DNA from: a virus
DNA: 27,891 nt
IMG/VR virus record: IMGVR_UViG_3300028027_000186
Location: 1 to 27,891 of that record
Reading direction: 5' to 3' (one strand)
Shown here: one piece after another, positions 7,008-16,174 of the stretch
How positions within the stretch are numbered: the first letter of the stretch is position 1
Layout of the letters: each line of letters starts with the position of its first letter
Made by a program: the position numbers and the translations under genes
Notes under the pieces: model-generated
Told to the model about the DNA's origin: nothing
The model's input: only the letters and a program-made list of their open reading frames with translations
Database searches by the model: none

Positions 7008-8764
7008 TCCAACAACCACAATTGATTTCTCCTGTGTATAATCCGATTCCATTTGTGGTGGATTCAGATAATAAGAATGAAGATAATTTCAATTATATAT
7101 TTGATTTATATGAAAGTGATGGAGTTACTCTTGGAGATAGACTTATTCGAGTTAGAGTTGCAGGAGAACCTGTTACAGGTTATGGAATTTTCAATCCTCA
7201 AAAGGTACTTCAATCTTATATTAATAACACATTTAATCCTGATTTAACAGGATGTACTACTCCTGATTATGTAGAATATACAATTGAAGTCGGTGAGGCT
7301 TATACCTATATTTGGGATTTCACAGGCACTACAGGCGTTGTTATTGTAGGTTCACCATTTCTATTGAATGTGAAATTAACTTCATCACAAACACATTTAT
7401 ATCAATTAGGTGATGTTATTAATATTTCAAATTGTGCTCATACTCCATATAATGGAAATTGGGAAATTATAGATATTCCTAATTCAACATCTATAACTAT
7501 TTATTTAGGGGTTTCAACATTATCTTCTTTCACAGGAGAAACAAAACTTTTCAATGATGAACAAACATTTTTCACAGGGTTGACAACAATAAGTGGTAAT
7601 ACTGTTCATAATGCTGCCATTGATACTTATGATTATATTGATTATAGAAATGAAGGATTTGTATTAGATAATTATTATCCAAATGTAACAGGTTCAACAG
7701 AATTTTATACAAATGCATTTGATAATTATAAAGTTCGTTTGAGTAATAGGGGTTCTTTTATAACTTTTCAAAATGTTTATGAAGATGTATTACATCCTAA
7801 TCCTGATTTGCTAAATGTAATTACAAGTGATGGGGGTGAATTCCTCATAGATTTGGCTTGTACAGGCAATACAATTGAAGTTGGGGTATTTCCTTGGAAT
7901 TTAAATAATACTGCTTCAGGAGACATTACAATCATCAGTGGAACACTTCCTATCATTAAGAATGCCACTGAATCTTATACTGTAAGTTTACAAGAGAGTA
8001 CAACTACATCAGTCAATATAATTCAAGCATATCCGAGTGTAGTCAATGGAAATATTACAATCAATAAAGGTGGTGTTTACAATGGAGCGAATTATTTTGT
8101 TTGGATAGATGGTACAAATACATTTTATTTATGGTATGATTTGCCAAATTTAAGTTGGCAGGTATCAAATGCTTTAGGTGGTGGTAATGATTATTTAATT
8201 TCTGCAAACAGTGGAACATCTTTATGTCCTCCAATTGGTACTTATGGAATTGAATGGTTAAATGGCAGTAATCCTTTATTTACTAATTTTGAAACAGATG
8301 ATTGTTTTCTAACGAATATTATTCAACCATTCAATATTAAACTTTATGAATATTGTAACAAATGGGATAATTTTGAATTCTTATTTATGGATAGAAAAGG
8401 TTCTTGGCTTCCAATGAATTTTGAACTTGTCCAAAGAAAAAATATTTCCATTAATAGAAAGAGTTTTAAAAAAGGTTTAGAATTGAATTATGGTTATAAT
8501 GATAGAGGCACAACTGTTGTACAAAATGAATTATCATATAGATATACAGTAGTATCAAATTGGTTTTCTGAAGAACAATCACTTTTATTCGAAGAATTTA
8601 TATCTTCTCCTGAAATATTTTGGAATTATAAAGGTGATGGCATTTTTATTCCAATAAATATTACAAAACTTTCTGAAGAAATAAAAGACAAAAGAAACTC
8701 AAGATTAATTCAATATACGATTGAATTTGAAATTTCAAATAATCCAATGGTTCAAACAGGTTAG
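6992..8764 (+). CDS. Large tail structural protein
   Basis: 590 aa, rich in aromatic, Asn, Thr and Ile residues typical of beta-rich tail proteins. The N-terminal domain (1-110) has alternating strands and ends near GCTTPDYVEYTIEVGEAYTY. The middle (110-450) carries Gly/Asn/Thr-rich loops. The C-terminal 140 residues (YEYCNKWDNFEFLFMDRKGS, FEEFISSPEIFW) form a more ordered domain. There is no enzymatic motif. It lies between head-tail joining genes and a distal-tail-like gene and ends shortly before a strong terminator. I infer a tail-tip or tail-tube-associated component; its exact part of the virion is unknown. Confidence 0.65.
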   Translation: MAITLIQQPQLISPVYNPIPFVVDSDNKNEDNFNYIFDLYESDGVTLGDRLIRVRVAGEPVTGYGIFNPQKVLQSYINNTFNPDLTGCTTPDYVEYTIEVGEAYTYIWDFTGTTGVVIVGSPFLLNVKLTSSQTHLYQLGDVINISNCAHTPYNGNWEIIDIPNSTSITIYLGVSTLSSFTGETKLFNDEQTFFTGLTTISGNTVHNAAIDTYDYIDYRNEGFVLDNYYPNVTGSTEFYTNAFDNYKVRLSNRGSFITFQNVYEDVLHPNPDLLNVITSDGGEFLIDLACTGNTIEVGVFPWNLNNTASGDITIISGTLPIIKNATESYTVSLQESTTTSVNIIQAYPSVVNGNITINKGGVYNGANYFVWIDGTNTFYLWYDLPNLSWQVSNALGGGNDYLISANSGTSLCPPIGTYGIEWLNGSNPLFTNFETDDCFLTNIIQPFNIKLYEYCNKWDNFEFLFMDRKGSWLPMNFELVQRKNISINRKSFKKGLELNYGYNDRGTTVVQNELSYRYTVVSNWFSEEQSLLFEEFISSPEIFWNYKGDGIFIPINITKLSEEIKDKRNSRLIQYTIEFEISNNPMVQTG

Positions 8765-8796
8765 ATTAAAAATGAAGGAGGTATTTTTATCTACTT

Positions 8797-8824
8797 GGGG
8801 GTGCATTTGCGCCCCCATTTTATT
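8797..8824 (+). terminator. GC-rich terminator
   Basis: GGGGGTGC-ATTT-GCGCCCCC hairpin (about 8797-8815), containing one G:U pair, followed by a short T-rich stretch (ATTTTATTT). It lies 33 nt after the stop of the large tail protein, and the high local GC stands out in this genome. Confidence 0.75.
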
Positions 8825-8848
8825 TCTTAGAAAACATAAGTTTTAATA

Positions 8849-8864
8849 GATATTTATTAGAAAG
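8849..8864 (+). promoter_or_regulatory. Recurrent GATATTTAT start box
   Basis: GATATTTATTAGAAAG lies 25 nt before the ATG at 8874, directly after a terminator. An upstream GAAAACATAA (8830-8839) also occurs at 5872-5881 before the gene at 5908, which hints at a two-part promoter. Confidence 0.4.
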
Positions 8865-8873
8865 ATGTTATAA

Positions 8874-11800
8874 ATGACAACAAAGATATATATAAAAGAT
8901 AAAGGCTATCTCGATATTTATGAAGATATAAATATTCCTGTTAATTATTCCCTTGCAGATGTTTCTGACATAAGTAAAAGGAATTCCTCCTTTAGTAAAA
9001 CTATTATCCTCCCTGGGAGTAAAAATAATAATCAAATATTAGGTAATATATTCGATGTAAATATTAATTTCTTAGATTGTGATTTTGCAATAAATAGAAA
9101 AATTGAAGCTACTATATTTCAAAATGATATTCCTGTACTCATTGGATATTTTAAATTATTAAGAGTAAATAAAATTTCTCCTTCAGATATTTCATTTGAA
9201 GAAAATATTGAATATGAAGCTGTAGTATATTCAAATCAAGCAGGTATATTTGATGTAATTAAAGATTTGAATGTTAATCAAGTAGATTTATCTGAAGGAA
9301 ATCACATTCTTTCTTTTGATGCTATTAATAATTCATCTACAAATACATGGGTAGATGGTTGGAAATATATATGGCATTATACTCAACATGATAAATATAA
9401 AGTTTCAGATTTTCGCCCTTCATTTTTTGCTAAAAAATTGTTTGATAAGATATTTCAAAATGCAGGATATACTTATACATCAAATTTTTTAAATTCAGAA
9501 CCTTTTACGAAACTGCTTATACCTACAAATGTTAAAGATTTATTAATTTCTGATGAAGAAGTTGAAGATAGAAGTTGTAGAGCCTCCTTTAGTCTTGGAT
9601 TTTCTCAATATGCAGTAAATAGATGGTTTAGAACATCACAATCATTTACGGCTAATAATTTAACTTATAACCGCCCCGAAAATATTGTATTTCAAGCACC
9701 ACAAGCTAATTATAATGCAACTGTTCAATTAAAATTTAATGATGATACTACAGGATTAAATTTTGATGGTGCTTATGATAATTTTAATACAACAACACAT
9801 TTATTTACAGCTCCAAAAACAGGTGCATACGAAATTGAATTAAATTTAGCAGGTACAATGACATTGACATGTCCCGAAGATACTTTTATTAATATACGAT
9901 TGGGAACACCTGTTGCTCAACCAAGAGGTTATTTTGATATTGGATTTCCTGCTTTTGATATATTTGTAGGTTTTATTAAAATTAATCCAAATTTAACCTT
10001 AGCACAAGGACAATTAACAGCATTAAATTCTGCATTATTTACTTATGATATACCAACTGTACCAAAAGTTTATAATGGAATAAATTATAGAGGATTAAAT
10101 TCAGGCGATACTATTTATAATTATAGCTTTAAGCCTGAAAAATTTATTGTTAATTTGAATGTTGGGGAACAAATTAAAATAGTATATAAGGCTATAACAT
10201 ATGCAACTCAAACAAGTAGAATGTCTAATGGACAATACTTCCCATTGGATTATGAATTTTTTATTAATGGATACCAAGATACAAATAGTTATTTAAAAGT
10301 TAAAGCAGTAAAAAATAATCTTTCAAGTGGAGATGAAGTATTTCTTAATGAAATAATACCTAAAAATATTAAGCAATCCGATTTCATCAAATCATTTATT
10401 AATTTATTTAATTTGTATATTATTCCTGATGAAGAGAATGAGAAAAATTTGATAATTAAAACACGAGATGAATTTTATTCTGATTTTCAAGATGATGTAA
10501 TTGATTGGACAGATAAAATTGATTATAATCAACAATATAATTTAACATTATTATCTGAACTTCAAGAGAAAACTTTAAATTTCACATATAAATCTGCCAA
10601 TGATGAAGTAAGTAAAAGATATAGGGAACAAACAGGTTATGATTATGGACAATTCATATTAAATTTTGATAATGATTTTCTTACAGGGGAGAAAAAGATT
10701 GAACCAATATTCGAAAACACTCCATTAGTAAAAACTTTGCTTCCTTTGGGAGATGAAGGGGCTACATTTATAGTACCTTATTTGGTTTATGGAGTTGAAA
10801 CTAAACCTAAATTATTATATGATGGTGGTAATATATCAGTTACTGATTATGTAATTCAAGATGTTGATTCAAATGGAGTTGTTATAGATAATAATATAAA
10901 TTATTATGGTTATGCAGGGCATTTTGATAATCCTGTGAACCCTACATTCGATTTAAATTGGAATGTCAATGAAGTTTACTTTTATAATGAAGTACTTTCT
11001 AATGTCACTTTAAATAACTTATTTAACCTATATTGGTTTAATTATGTAGAATTAATTTCTCAATCAAAATTATTAACGGCATATTTTAGATTAGATGAAT
11101 TAGATGTTTCAAATCTTAATTTTGCTAAACCTATTTGGATTAGAGATAGTTATTGGTTATTGAATAAAATTGTAGATTATAATGCTTCTGAAAATGGTTT
11201 AACTAAATGTGAATTGATTAAATCAATTAATTCTCCAAAATATAATGAAAGTTATACAGTAATACCTCCATATCTTTCTGATGTACAAGTTAGTAATCCT
11301 ATTAGAAGTGTTAAAGGTACACCATTTATTCAAAATGTTGCTATGGGAAATTTTGAAAATGAAAATTGGGGTTATTCAAGTTTATTATATGGACAAGATA
11401 ATAACATTATGTCAAATGTTAAGAATTCTGAAATTCAAGGTAATGTTAATCTCATTGGAACTTCTGCAGAAAATGTTACCATCAAAGGAAATTTTAATTT
11501 TGTCGGAGGAAATGCTAAAAATGTATATATCCAAGGTTCTGAAAATTCTATTAGTGCAGGTTGTATTAATATTTCATTGGTAAATTGTAATAATGTTAAA
11601 ATACTTGAAGGTATTAATAATGTTTCAATTTCAAATTTAACAAATCAAATTATTGATAGAAGCAATATAACCTTTACAAATACATATAACTTTTTTGAGG
11701 AAGGATATCAAATAAAAGCTGCAGATATTATTGATGGTGGTGAAAATATTGTAATAGAACCATTATCACAACAAGAATATCCTATTGATTTAGTTGATGG

Positions 11801-11897
11801 ATTAGAAAATGCAGTATATAATTTAGATGAATCTACAGATTTAGTAAATGGTATTATCAATGGAACACGAATTAATTTTCAAGAGGATATTATTTAA
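8874..11897 (+). CDS. Distal-tail / baseplate-like protein with C-terminal beta-helix
   Basis: 1007 aa, the largest protein here. The N-terminus (IYIKDKGYLDIYEDINIPVN, SDISKRNSSFSKTIILPGSK) matches the opening common to large tail-tip proteins of Bacteroidota phages. The centre holds several beta domains. Around residues 845-945 short turns rich in Asn/Val/Ile (NVNLIGTSAENVTIKGNFNF, NVYIQGSENSI, NVKILEGINNVSISNL) look like rungs of a right-handed parallel beta-helix. This resembles tailspike or baseplate-hub domains that hold or cleave surface glycans; no catalytic residues can be assigned. It starts a new unit after a terminator and is followed by the tape measure gene. Confidence 0.7.
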   Translation: MTTKIYIKDKGYLDIYEDINIPVNYSLADVSDISKRNSSFSKTIILPGSKNNNQILGNIFDVNINFLDCDFAINRKIEATIFQNDIPVLIGYFKLLRVNKISPSDISFEENIEYEAVVYSNQAGIFDVIKDLNVNQVDLSEGNHILSFDAINNSSTNTWVDGWKYIWHYTQHDKYKVSDFRPSFFAKKLFDKIFQNAGYTYTSNFLNSEPFTKLLIPTNVKDLLISDEEVEDRSCRASFSLGFSQYAVNRWFRTSQSFTANNLTYNRPENIVFQAPQANYNATVQLKFNDDTTGLNFDGAYDNFNTTTHLFTAPKTGAYEIELNLAGTMTLTCPEDTFINIRLGTPVAQPRGYFDIGFPAFDIFVGFIKINPNLTLAQGQLTALNSALFTYDIPTVPKVYNGINYRGLNSGDTIYNYSFKPEKFIVNLNVGEQIKIVYKAITYATQTSRMSNGQYFPLDYEFFINGYQDTNSYLKVKAVKNNLSSGDEVFLNEIIPKNIKQSDFIKSFINLFNLYIIPDEENEKNLIIKTRDEFYSDFQDDVIDWTDKIDYNQQYNLTLLSELQEKTLNFTYKSANDEVSKRYREQTGYDYGQFILNFDNDFLTGEKKIEPIFENTPLVKTLLPLGDEGATFIVPYLVYGVETKPKLLYDGGNISVTDYVIQDVDSNGVVIDNNINYYGYAGHFDNPVNPTFDLNWNVNEVYFYNEVLSNVTLNNLFNLYWFNYVELISQSKLLTAYFRLDELDVSNLNFAKPIWIRDSYWLLNKIVDYNASENGLTKCELIKSINSPKYNESYTVIPPYLSDVQVSNPIRSVKGTPFIQNVAMGNFENENWGYSSLLYGQDNNIMSNVKNSEIQGNVNLIGTSAENVTIKGNFNFVGGNAKNVYIQGSENSISAGCINISLVNCNNVKILEGINNVSISNLTNQIIDRSNITFTNTYNFFEEGYQIKAADIIDGGENIVIEPLSQQEYPIDLVDGLENAVYNLDESTDLVNGIINGTRINFQEDII

Positions 11898-11940
11898 GCA
11901 AACTGCATAAACTTTTTTTAATGAACATAATTGTTCAAAA

Positions 11941-11956
11941 GATATCTATAATAAAA
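11941..11956 (+). promoter_or_regulatory. Recurrent GATATCTATAATAAAA start box
   Basis: 24 nt upstream of the tape measure ATG. Just before it lies a small dyad GAACA-TAAT-TGTTC (11923-11936). The box fits the family consensus RATATTTATAWTAAAA with one substitution. Confidence 0.4.
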
Positions 11957-11964
11957 TAAGAAAA

Positions 11965-14304
11965 ATGGCAAGAGAAATAATCATAAATGTCAATGTTGAT
12001 GGAACAGAGAATGCTATAAGTAATATTCAAAAACTTGAACAAGAAATTGAACAGTTAAATAAGAAAAAGGCTGAACTTTTAAGTGCTCCTTCTGCAACTT
12101 CAGGAGAATTTGTTGATAGTTTAGATGAAATTGATTCTAAATTAAATAAATTAAATTCAGCTTATGAATCCGCTACAGGTAAAGCTAAAAAATTTGAACA
12201 ATCTCAAAAAACTTTAGAAGGTGTATCAAAAACTATAGCAGGTTCAATTAATATTGCAACAAGTGCCCTTGCTACATTTGGTATTCAAAATGAAGAAGTT
12301 TCAAAAGCTCTTTTGAAAGTGCAAGCTGCTGCTGCATTGGCAACAGGTATTAAAGATTTACAAGAAGGTTATAGAGCTTTAACAAGTGGTTTAAATATTG
12401 CTAAAATTGCTCAAATAGGATTTAATACAGCAATGTTAGCCAATCCATATGTTTTAGCAGCAGCAGCAGTAGCTGCACTTGTAGTAGGTATTGTAGCTTA
12501 TGCTTCAACTACCGATGATGCAGCTATGAGTGAAGAAGAATTAAAAAAGGCTATAGAAGAAACTAATGAAGCTTTAGAACAACAATCAAAAGTATTAGAT
12601 AGTAATAGACAAAAATTAGAAAAAAGATATTCTGCAGAGGAAAAATTAATACAAAATCAAATTGATTTATTAAGGGCACGAGGAGCAACTGAAGCTGAAA
12701 TTGCTAAAAAAGAGGATGAATTATTAGATGCTCGTATTAATAATTCAGCTACAAAAATTGCTGAAGAAAAACTAAATTTGTTAACACTGTTAGGACTTGG
12801 GCAAAATTATATAACTTCAAATGATAACCTATTACAACAATTAATTAAACAACAAGTTCAAGCAAAAACAGCAGCAATCACTAATCAAAAAGATAGGGAT
12901 AAGGCAGTTTTTGAATTAACTGAAAAATTTAATGCCCAATTTAATAGAATAATAGATGCTCGTGCTGAAAGGGATGAGGCTAATGTTGATAAAGATATAT
13001 TAAGATTGGAGCGTGAGAAGAAAGCAAGAGAAGCTGCAGCAGATGCATTTAAAAAATCACAAGATAAAATAAAATCGGATGGAGAAAAAGCTTCTGCAGA
13101 TTCTGAAAAGGCTGCAAAAGAACGTGAAAGAATAATAAAAGAAACTACTGATAATATCCTTAAAGATTTAGATGAACAATCTAAAGCTATTATTGAGAAT
13201 AATAATAAGCAATTAGATGTTCTTAAACAAAACTTAATTGAAGGTAAAATTACTGAGGAAACATTTGCAGCTGAAAAGGTTTTATTAGATAAAAAAAGTA
13301 ATGAAGAAATTATAGCATTAAGAGATAATTTTCAATTAACTCAAGTACAACAATTTATTATTGGTGCTGATAATGAGGGAAAAATTCGCAAAAAGAATGC
13401 TGAAGAAGTAATTAAATTAGTAAGACAAAATGCTGATATTGAATTAGGATTGGTTAAAACTAATAATCAAGCGAAAGTTACTGCAACAGCCCAAAGTGAA
13501 AAAGATAGAATTGATGTATTTGAAAAGGAATGGTTACAAAAGAAAATTGAATTATTAGGTGTTGAAGGATTAGAAGAAGAAGCACTTGTAGCTAAAATTA
13601 AGCAATTAGAATTAGATAAAAATAAAGCCAAATTAGAAACACTTCAACTTGGTTCTCTTGAATATTTATCTCTTAAAGAACAAATTGCTCAACAAGAAAG
13701 AGCTATTGATAAAAAGACTGAAGATGATGCAATAAAAAATCAAAAGGAGACTCAGGATGCTACTATAGAATTAGCTCAGGCAACATTATCATCTTTAAGT
13801 ACATTATCAGATATTTATTTTCAAAATCAAGCTAAAAAAGTTAAAGGAAATGCTAAAGAAGAAGAGAAACTTGCAAGAAAACAATTTCAAATTAATAAAG
13901 CTTTACAATTAGGTACAGCTATCATTAATGGAGTTAATTCAATATTGGCTATTACATCTGTTCCCGATTTTACATTAGGAGTACAATCTGCAATTCGTAT
14001 TGGAGCTCAGGTGGCATTAAATGCAGCATCTATAGCTAAAATTGCTGCTACTAAATTTGAACCTAATTCTACAGGAGGTTCTTCAGGAGCAGCTACACAA
14101 GTTCCTTCTTTAGGAGTTTCAGGTTCAATTGCACCAACAACTTTTGAACAATCAGCATTTGGTACAGGAATTAGCCAACAACAGACATTTGGAGGTATGA
14201 CAGGAAGTGGTGGCGGAAATGTTATGAGAGCTTTTGTAACAGAAAGCGATATAACTAACACTCAAAATAGATTAAGAACAATTCGAAATGCTTCAGAACT
14301 TTAG
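11965..14304 (+). CDS. Tail tape measure protein
   Basis: 779 aa. Long helical, coiled-coil-rich sequence with many Lys/Glu/Gln heptads. There is one strong hydrophobic segment (about residues 158-181, ANPYVLAAAAVAALVVGIVAYA) and a second Ala/Ile-rich region near the C-terminus (about 655-700, ending ASIAKIAATKFEP), followed by a Gly/Ser-rich tail. This is the usual tape-measure layout. At about 0.15 nm per residue, a known scaling, the tail would be near 115 nm. It would set tail length during tube assembly and may be ejected into the host envelope. The end overlaps the next ORF by 17 nt. The chaperone and tube genes that normally precede it lie on the other strand. Confidence 0.85.
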   Translation: MAREIIINVNVDGTENAISNIQKLEQEIEQLNKKKAELLSAPSATSGEFVDSLDEIDSKLNKLNSAYESATGKAKKFEQSQKTLEGVSKTIAGSINIATSALATFGIQNEEVSKALLKVQAAAALATGIKDLQEGYRALTSGLNIAKIAQIGFNTAMLANPYVLAAAAVAALVVGIVAYASTTDDAAMSEEELKKAIEETNEALEQQSKVLDSNRQKLEKRYSAEEKLIQNQIDLLRARGATEAEIAKKEDELLDARINNSATKIAEEKLNLLTLLGLGQNYITSNDNLLQQLIKQQVQAKTAAITNQKDRDKAVFELTEKFNAQFNRIIDARAERDEANVDKDILRLEREKKAREAAADAFKKSQDKIKSDGEKASADSEKAAKERERIIKETTDNILKDLDEQSKAIIENNNKQLDVLKQNLIEGKITEETFAAEKVLLDKKSNEEIIALRDNFQLTQVQQFIIGADNEGKIRKKNAEEVIKLVRQNADIELGLVKTNNQAKVTATAQSEKDRIDVFEKEWLQKKIELLGVEGLEEEALVAKIKQLELDKNKAKLETLQLGSLEYLSLKEQIAQQERAIDKKTEDDAIKNQKETQDATIELAQATLSSLSTLSDIYFQNQAKKVKGNAKEEEKLARKQFQINKALQLGTAIINGVNSILAITSVPDFTLGVQSAIRIGAQVALNAASIAKIAATKFEPNSTGGSSGAATQVPSLGVSGSIAPTTFEQSAFGTGISQQQTFGGMTGSGGGNVMRAFVTESDITNTQNRLRTIRNASEL

Positions 14305-14638
14305 TTTATTTCTCAAAAGAAATCTTGTATATATCCTATTGATTGCTATTAGTATATCTATAGGGTATATACTTATTTCAAATCAAGGGAAATTAGAAAA
14401 AAAAATATTAAAGAATGAAAGATTATTTAGAGATAGTCTTTCAAAAGAAATAAAAATTCTTCATCAGGAACGTATTTTTTTGAATGAAGAAATTGAAATT
14501 CTAAATAATAAAATAAAAAATTCAGAAGAAAGTATAAATTTAAAAATAAACAGACTAAAATATGAACCTAAGAAAACTGTTGATTACGTTAATATCACTA
14601 ATGATTCTCTCTTCAAACGTCTTTTGCCAAAAGATTGA
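14288..14638 (+). CDS. N-terminally anchored coiled-coil protein, i-spanin candidate
   Basis: 116 aa. A short basic N-terminus (LFLKRN), one transmembrane segment (about residues 12-31, LVYILLIAISISIGYILIS), then a charged coiled coil (35-95) and a polar tail (TNDSLFKRLLPKD). This is the topology of inner-membrane spanins (Rz-like), which bridge to an outer-membrane partner in the last lysis step. The next gene starts inside it in another frame (77-nt overlap) and encodes an exported protein, an arrangement like Rz/Rz1. A tail-associated membrane protein is the alternative, because the gene directly follows the tape measure. Confidence 0.55.
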   Translation: MLQNFSLFLKRNLVYILLIAISISIGYILISNQGKLEKKILKNERLFRDSLSKEIKILHQERIFLNEEIEILNNKIKNSEESINLKINRLKYEPKKTVDYVNITNDSLFKRLLPKD

Positions 14639-15014
14639 ATTCAAACAAAATGGTAAGGATACTTTCTTTGTATTTGATAGATTATACGGAAAATGGTTGG
14701 CAAATAAATTAGATAGTTTAGATTACTTTAGAAATCAAAATAAACTTTCTTTTGAAATAATTAATGAACAACAAGTATTGATTGAAGATTATAAAGATTT
14801 TATTTTCATCAAAGATGATATGATTAGAAATTATAAATATGAAATTTCCAATCTAAATTTACAAATTAATAGCTATAGACAAAGTGAATTAATTTATAAA
14901 GATGTTCAAAGGCAAAGAATTAGAGAAGAAAAACGTAAAAAATTGTGGAAAATACTTGCAATTGCAGGATTTAGTACAACTTTAGCAACTTTTTCGATAA
15001 TTATTTTAAAATAA
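14562..15014 (+). CDS. Exported coiled-coil protein with C-terminal TM, spanin-type candidate
   Basis: 150 aa. A clear signal sequence (residues 1-22, LRKLLITLISLMILSSNVFC) ends at a Cys followed by Gln. The -3 to -1 residues (N-V-F) do not form a canonical lipobox, so lipidation is uncertain. Residues 60-125 are an amphipathic coiled coil. Residues 130-149 (WKILAIAGFSTTLATFSIII) form a C-terminal membrane anchor. An N-terminal export signal with a C-terminal anchor is the layout of unimolecular spanins if Cys22 is lipidated; otherwise it is an inner-membrane periplasmic protein. It overlaps the preceding coiled-coil gene by 77 nt. Confidence 0.55.
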   Translation: MNLRKLLITLISLMILSSNVFCQKIEFKQNGKDTFFVFDRLYGKWLANKLDSLDYFRNQNKLSFEIINEQQVLIEDYKDFIFIKDDMIRNYKYEISNLNLQINSYRQSELIYKDVQRQRIREEKRKKLWKILAIAGFSTTLATFSIIILK

Positions 15015-15036
15015 TTGGTACTTTTTCAAATGTCAT

Positions 15037-15052
15037 GATATTTATATTAAAA
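15037..15052 (+). promoter_or_regulatory. Recurrent start box, exact copy A
   Basis: GATATTTATATTAAAA is identical to the box at 27523-27538, and both lie exactly 23 nt before an ATG with the same following AATATTATG. Two such identical leaders in front of unrelated genes point to a shared signal. Confidence 0.5.
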
Positions 15053-15059
15053 CAATATT

Positions 15060-15503
15060 ATGGCACACATTACAAAAACAGCCGAATTTAAGTTAGGCAG
15101 AGAAGGAGAACATACCATTTTAAATAAATTATTGAGCTTAGGTGATTATCAATTTGTTTCTTGGAATGACACTAATTCACATGATTTTATTCTTTCAAAA
15201 GAAAATGTACAACGTTCTTATGAAATAAAAACAGATACTTATAAGAATCCTAAAAATTTCTTTATTGAATTTCATTCTTGGGGTAAACCATCAGGAATTT
15301 CTGTAACACAATCCGATTGGTATTGTTATTATTTCAAAAATGAAAATGTAGCATACTTTATAAAGACTCAAGAATTAAAGGATTTACTTCTATCTAAACA
15401 ATGGGAACAAAAGGGACTAAAATACGGTAATGAAGGGAATTTAGGGTATATCCTTCCGATTTCTGAAGTTGAACAACATTTCAAAAGATATTATATTGAT
15501 TAA
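15060..15503 (+). CDS. PD-(D/E)XK nuclease-like protein
   Basis: 147 aa. After an N-terminal helix (LGREGEHTILNKLLSLG) comes FVSWNDTNSHDFILSK with an acidic residue (D42). It is followed by YEIKTDTYKN, giving an ExK pair (E55, K57), then FFIEFHSWGKPSGI. The D-x(12)-E-x-K pattern on adjacent strands with a leading helix is the core of the PD-(D/E)XK superfamily, which includes Holliday-junction resolvases and restriction-type enzymes. It could resolve replication intermediates or trim DNA. The gene has its own start box and ends at a bidirectional terminator, so it may be a single-gene unit, set apart from structural genes. Confidence 0.6.
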   Translation: MAHITKTAEFKLGREGEHTILNKLLSLGDYQFVSWNDTNSHDFILSKENVQRSYEIKTDTYKNPKNFFIEFHSWGKPSGISVTQSDWYCYYFKNENVAYFIKTQELKDLLLSKQWEQKGLKYGNEGNLGYILPISEVEQHFKRYYID

Positions 15504-15504
15504 A

Positions 15505-15536
15505 TAAAAAAAGCCCTCAATTTTGAGGGCTTTTGT
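15505..15536. terminator. Bidirectional terminator between convergent genes
   Basis: AGCCCTCAA-TT-TTGAGGGCT (15512-15531) with A-runs on the left and T-runs on the right. It serves the plus-strand nuclease gene and, with a stronger T-run, the minus-strand tail-tube unit. A perfect 12-nt palindrome TAGAACGTTCTA (15555-15566) lies between it and the minus-strand stop. Confidence 0.85.
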
Positions 15537-15570
15537 GTTCCGAGGAGGAAGGAATAGAACGTTCTAAATA

Positions 15571-16089
15571 TTAAAGTACTGAAAGTACAGCAGCTTCATC
15601 TACTTCATAAGCAGGTGTTGCACTTTCACAAGTAAATGTGAGAGTATATCCATTGGCATCAGCTTTAGCTGTACCTGAGCCACCTGCATTTCCTGTAAGG
15701 TATACTTTATCTTCATCAAAGCCAAAGCCCCAATAAAGTCCATTAGAATCCTTTACAATGCAAGTTAATTTCTGTTGCCCTGAAGCAATAAGTAACAAGG
15801 ATTGACGTTTTGCTGCTTCTCTACGAGCGAGAACAATGGTAATAGTTTGATTATAAAAAGTAGAACCATTTTCAAGAGAAACTGTCATATCTTCACCATA
15901 AGAAGAAGTATTTCTGTTGAATTGATATTCTACAAATTCTGTAGAACCTGACATTGCAATTGCAGAAATTTCACCATTTGCTTCAGTGAAACCTGATACA
16001 AAATCTTCAGGAGCTATAAAAAAACTAACTACACCACCTGCATTGTTGTCACAACCTTTTAAAATTGAAGTGAGAGTATTACAAGCCAT
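15571..16089 (-). CDS. Tail tube (major tail) protein
   Basis: 172 aa. The N-terminus MACNTLTSILKGCDNNAGGV and the later FYNQTITIVLARREAAKRQS with a C-terminal GYTLTFTCESATPAY are characteristic of tail-tube proteins in Bacteroidota siphophages: a short Cys-containing head, a beta-sandwich with a helix, and a final beta-strand pair. It would form hexameric rings stacked around the tape measure. The gene is separated from the capsid gene by a terminator, so it is probably expressed from its own promoter. Its A-rich leader ends AAATATAAACAA before ATG. Codons look more varied and less extreme in AT than in the large tail genes, in keeping with high expression. Confidence 0.75.
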   Translation of the reverse strand: MACNTLTSILKGCDNNAGGVVSFFIAPEDFVSGFTEANGEISAIAMSGSTEFVEYQFNRNTSSYGEDMTVSLENGSTFYNQTITIVLARREAAKRQSLLLIASGQQKLTCIVKDSNGLYWGFGFDEDKVYLTGNAGGSGTAKADANGYTLTFTCESATPAYEVDEAAVLSVL

Positions 16090-16121
16090 TTGTTTATATT
16101 TTTATTTTTTATTTGTTAAGT

Positions 16122-16152
16122 TTAAAAAAAGGGAGTTGTTTAGACTCCCTTT
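16122..16152 (-). terminator. Terminator after the capsid gene
   Basis: On the minus strand AAAGGGAGT-CTAAACA-ACTCCCTTT is followed by further T (complement of the A-run at 16124-16130). It separates capsid from tail-tube transcription. Confidence 0.85.
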
Positions 16153-16174
16153 GAAGTTTTTAATTTCCTATAGA

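Noticed and set aside
14007-14261. Minus-strand open frame inside the tape measure gene
   Set aside because: Shadow of the Ala/Gly-rich end of the tape measure, isolated on the opposite strand with no expression signals.
15037-15052. Resemblance of the start box to the T4 late promoter TATAAATA
   Set aside because: The match is to the reverse complement (TATTTATA), the genome has no other T4-like features, and the composition makes such words common.
15555-15566. Perfect palindrome TAGAACGTTCTA as an attachment or operator site
   Set aside because: A single 12-nt palindrome between a stop codon and a terminator, with no integrase or second copy. Kept only as a note.
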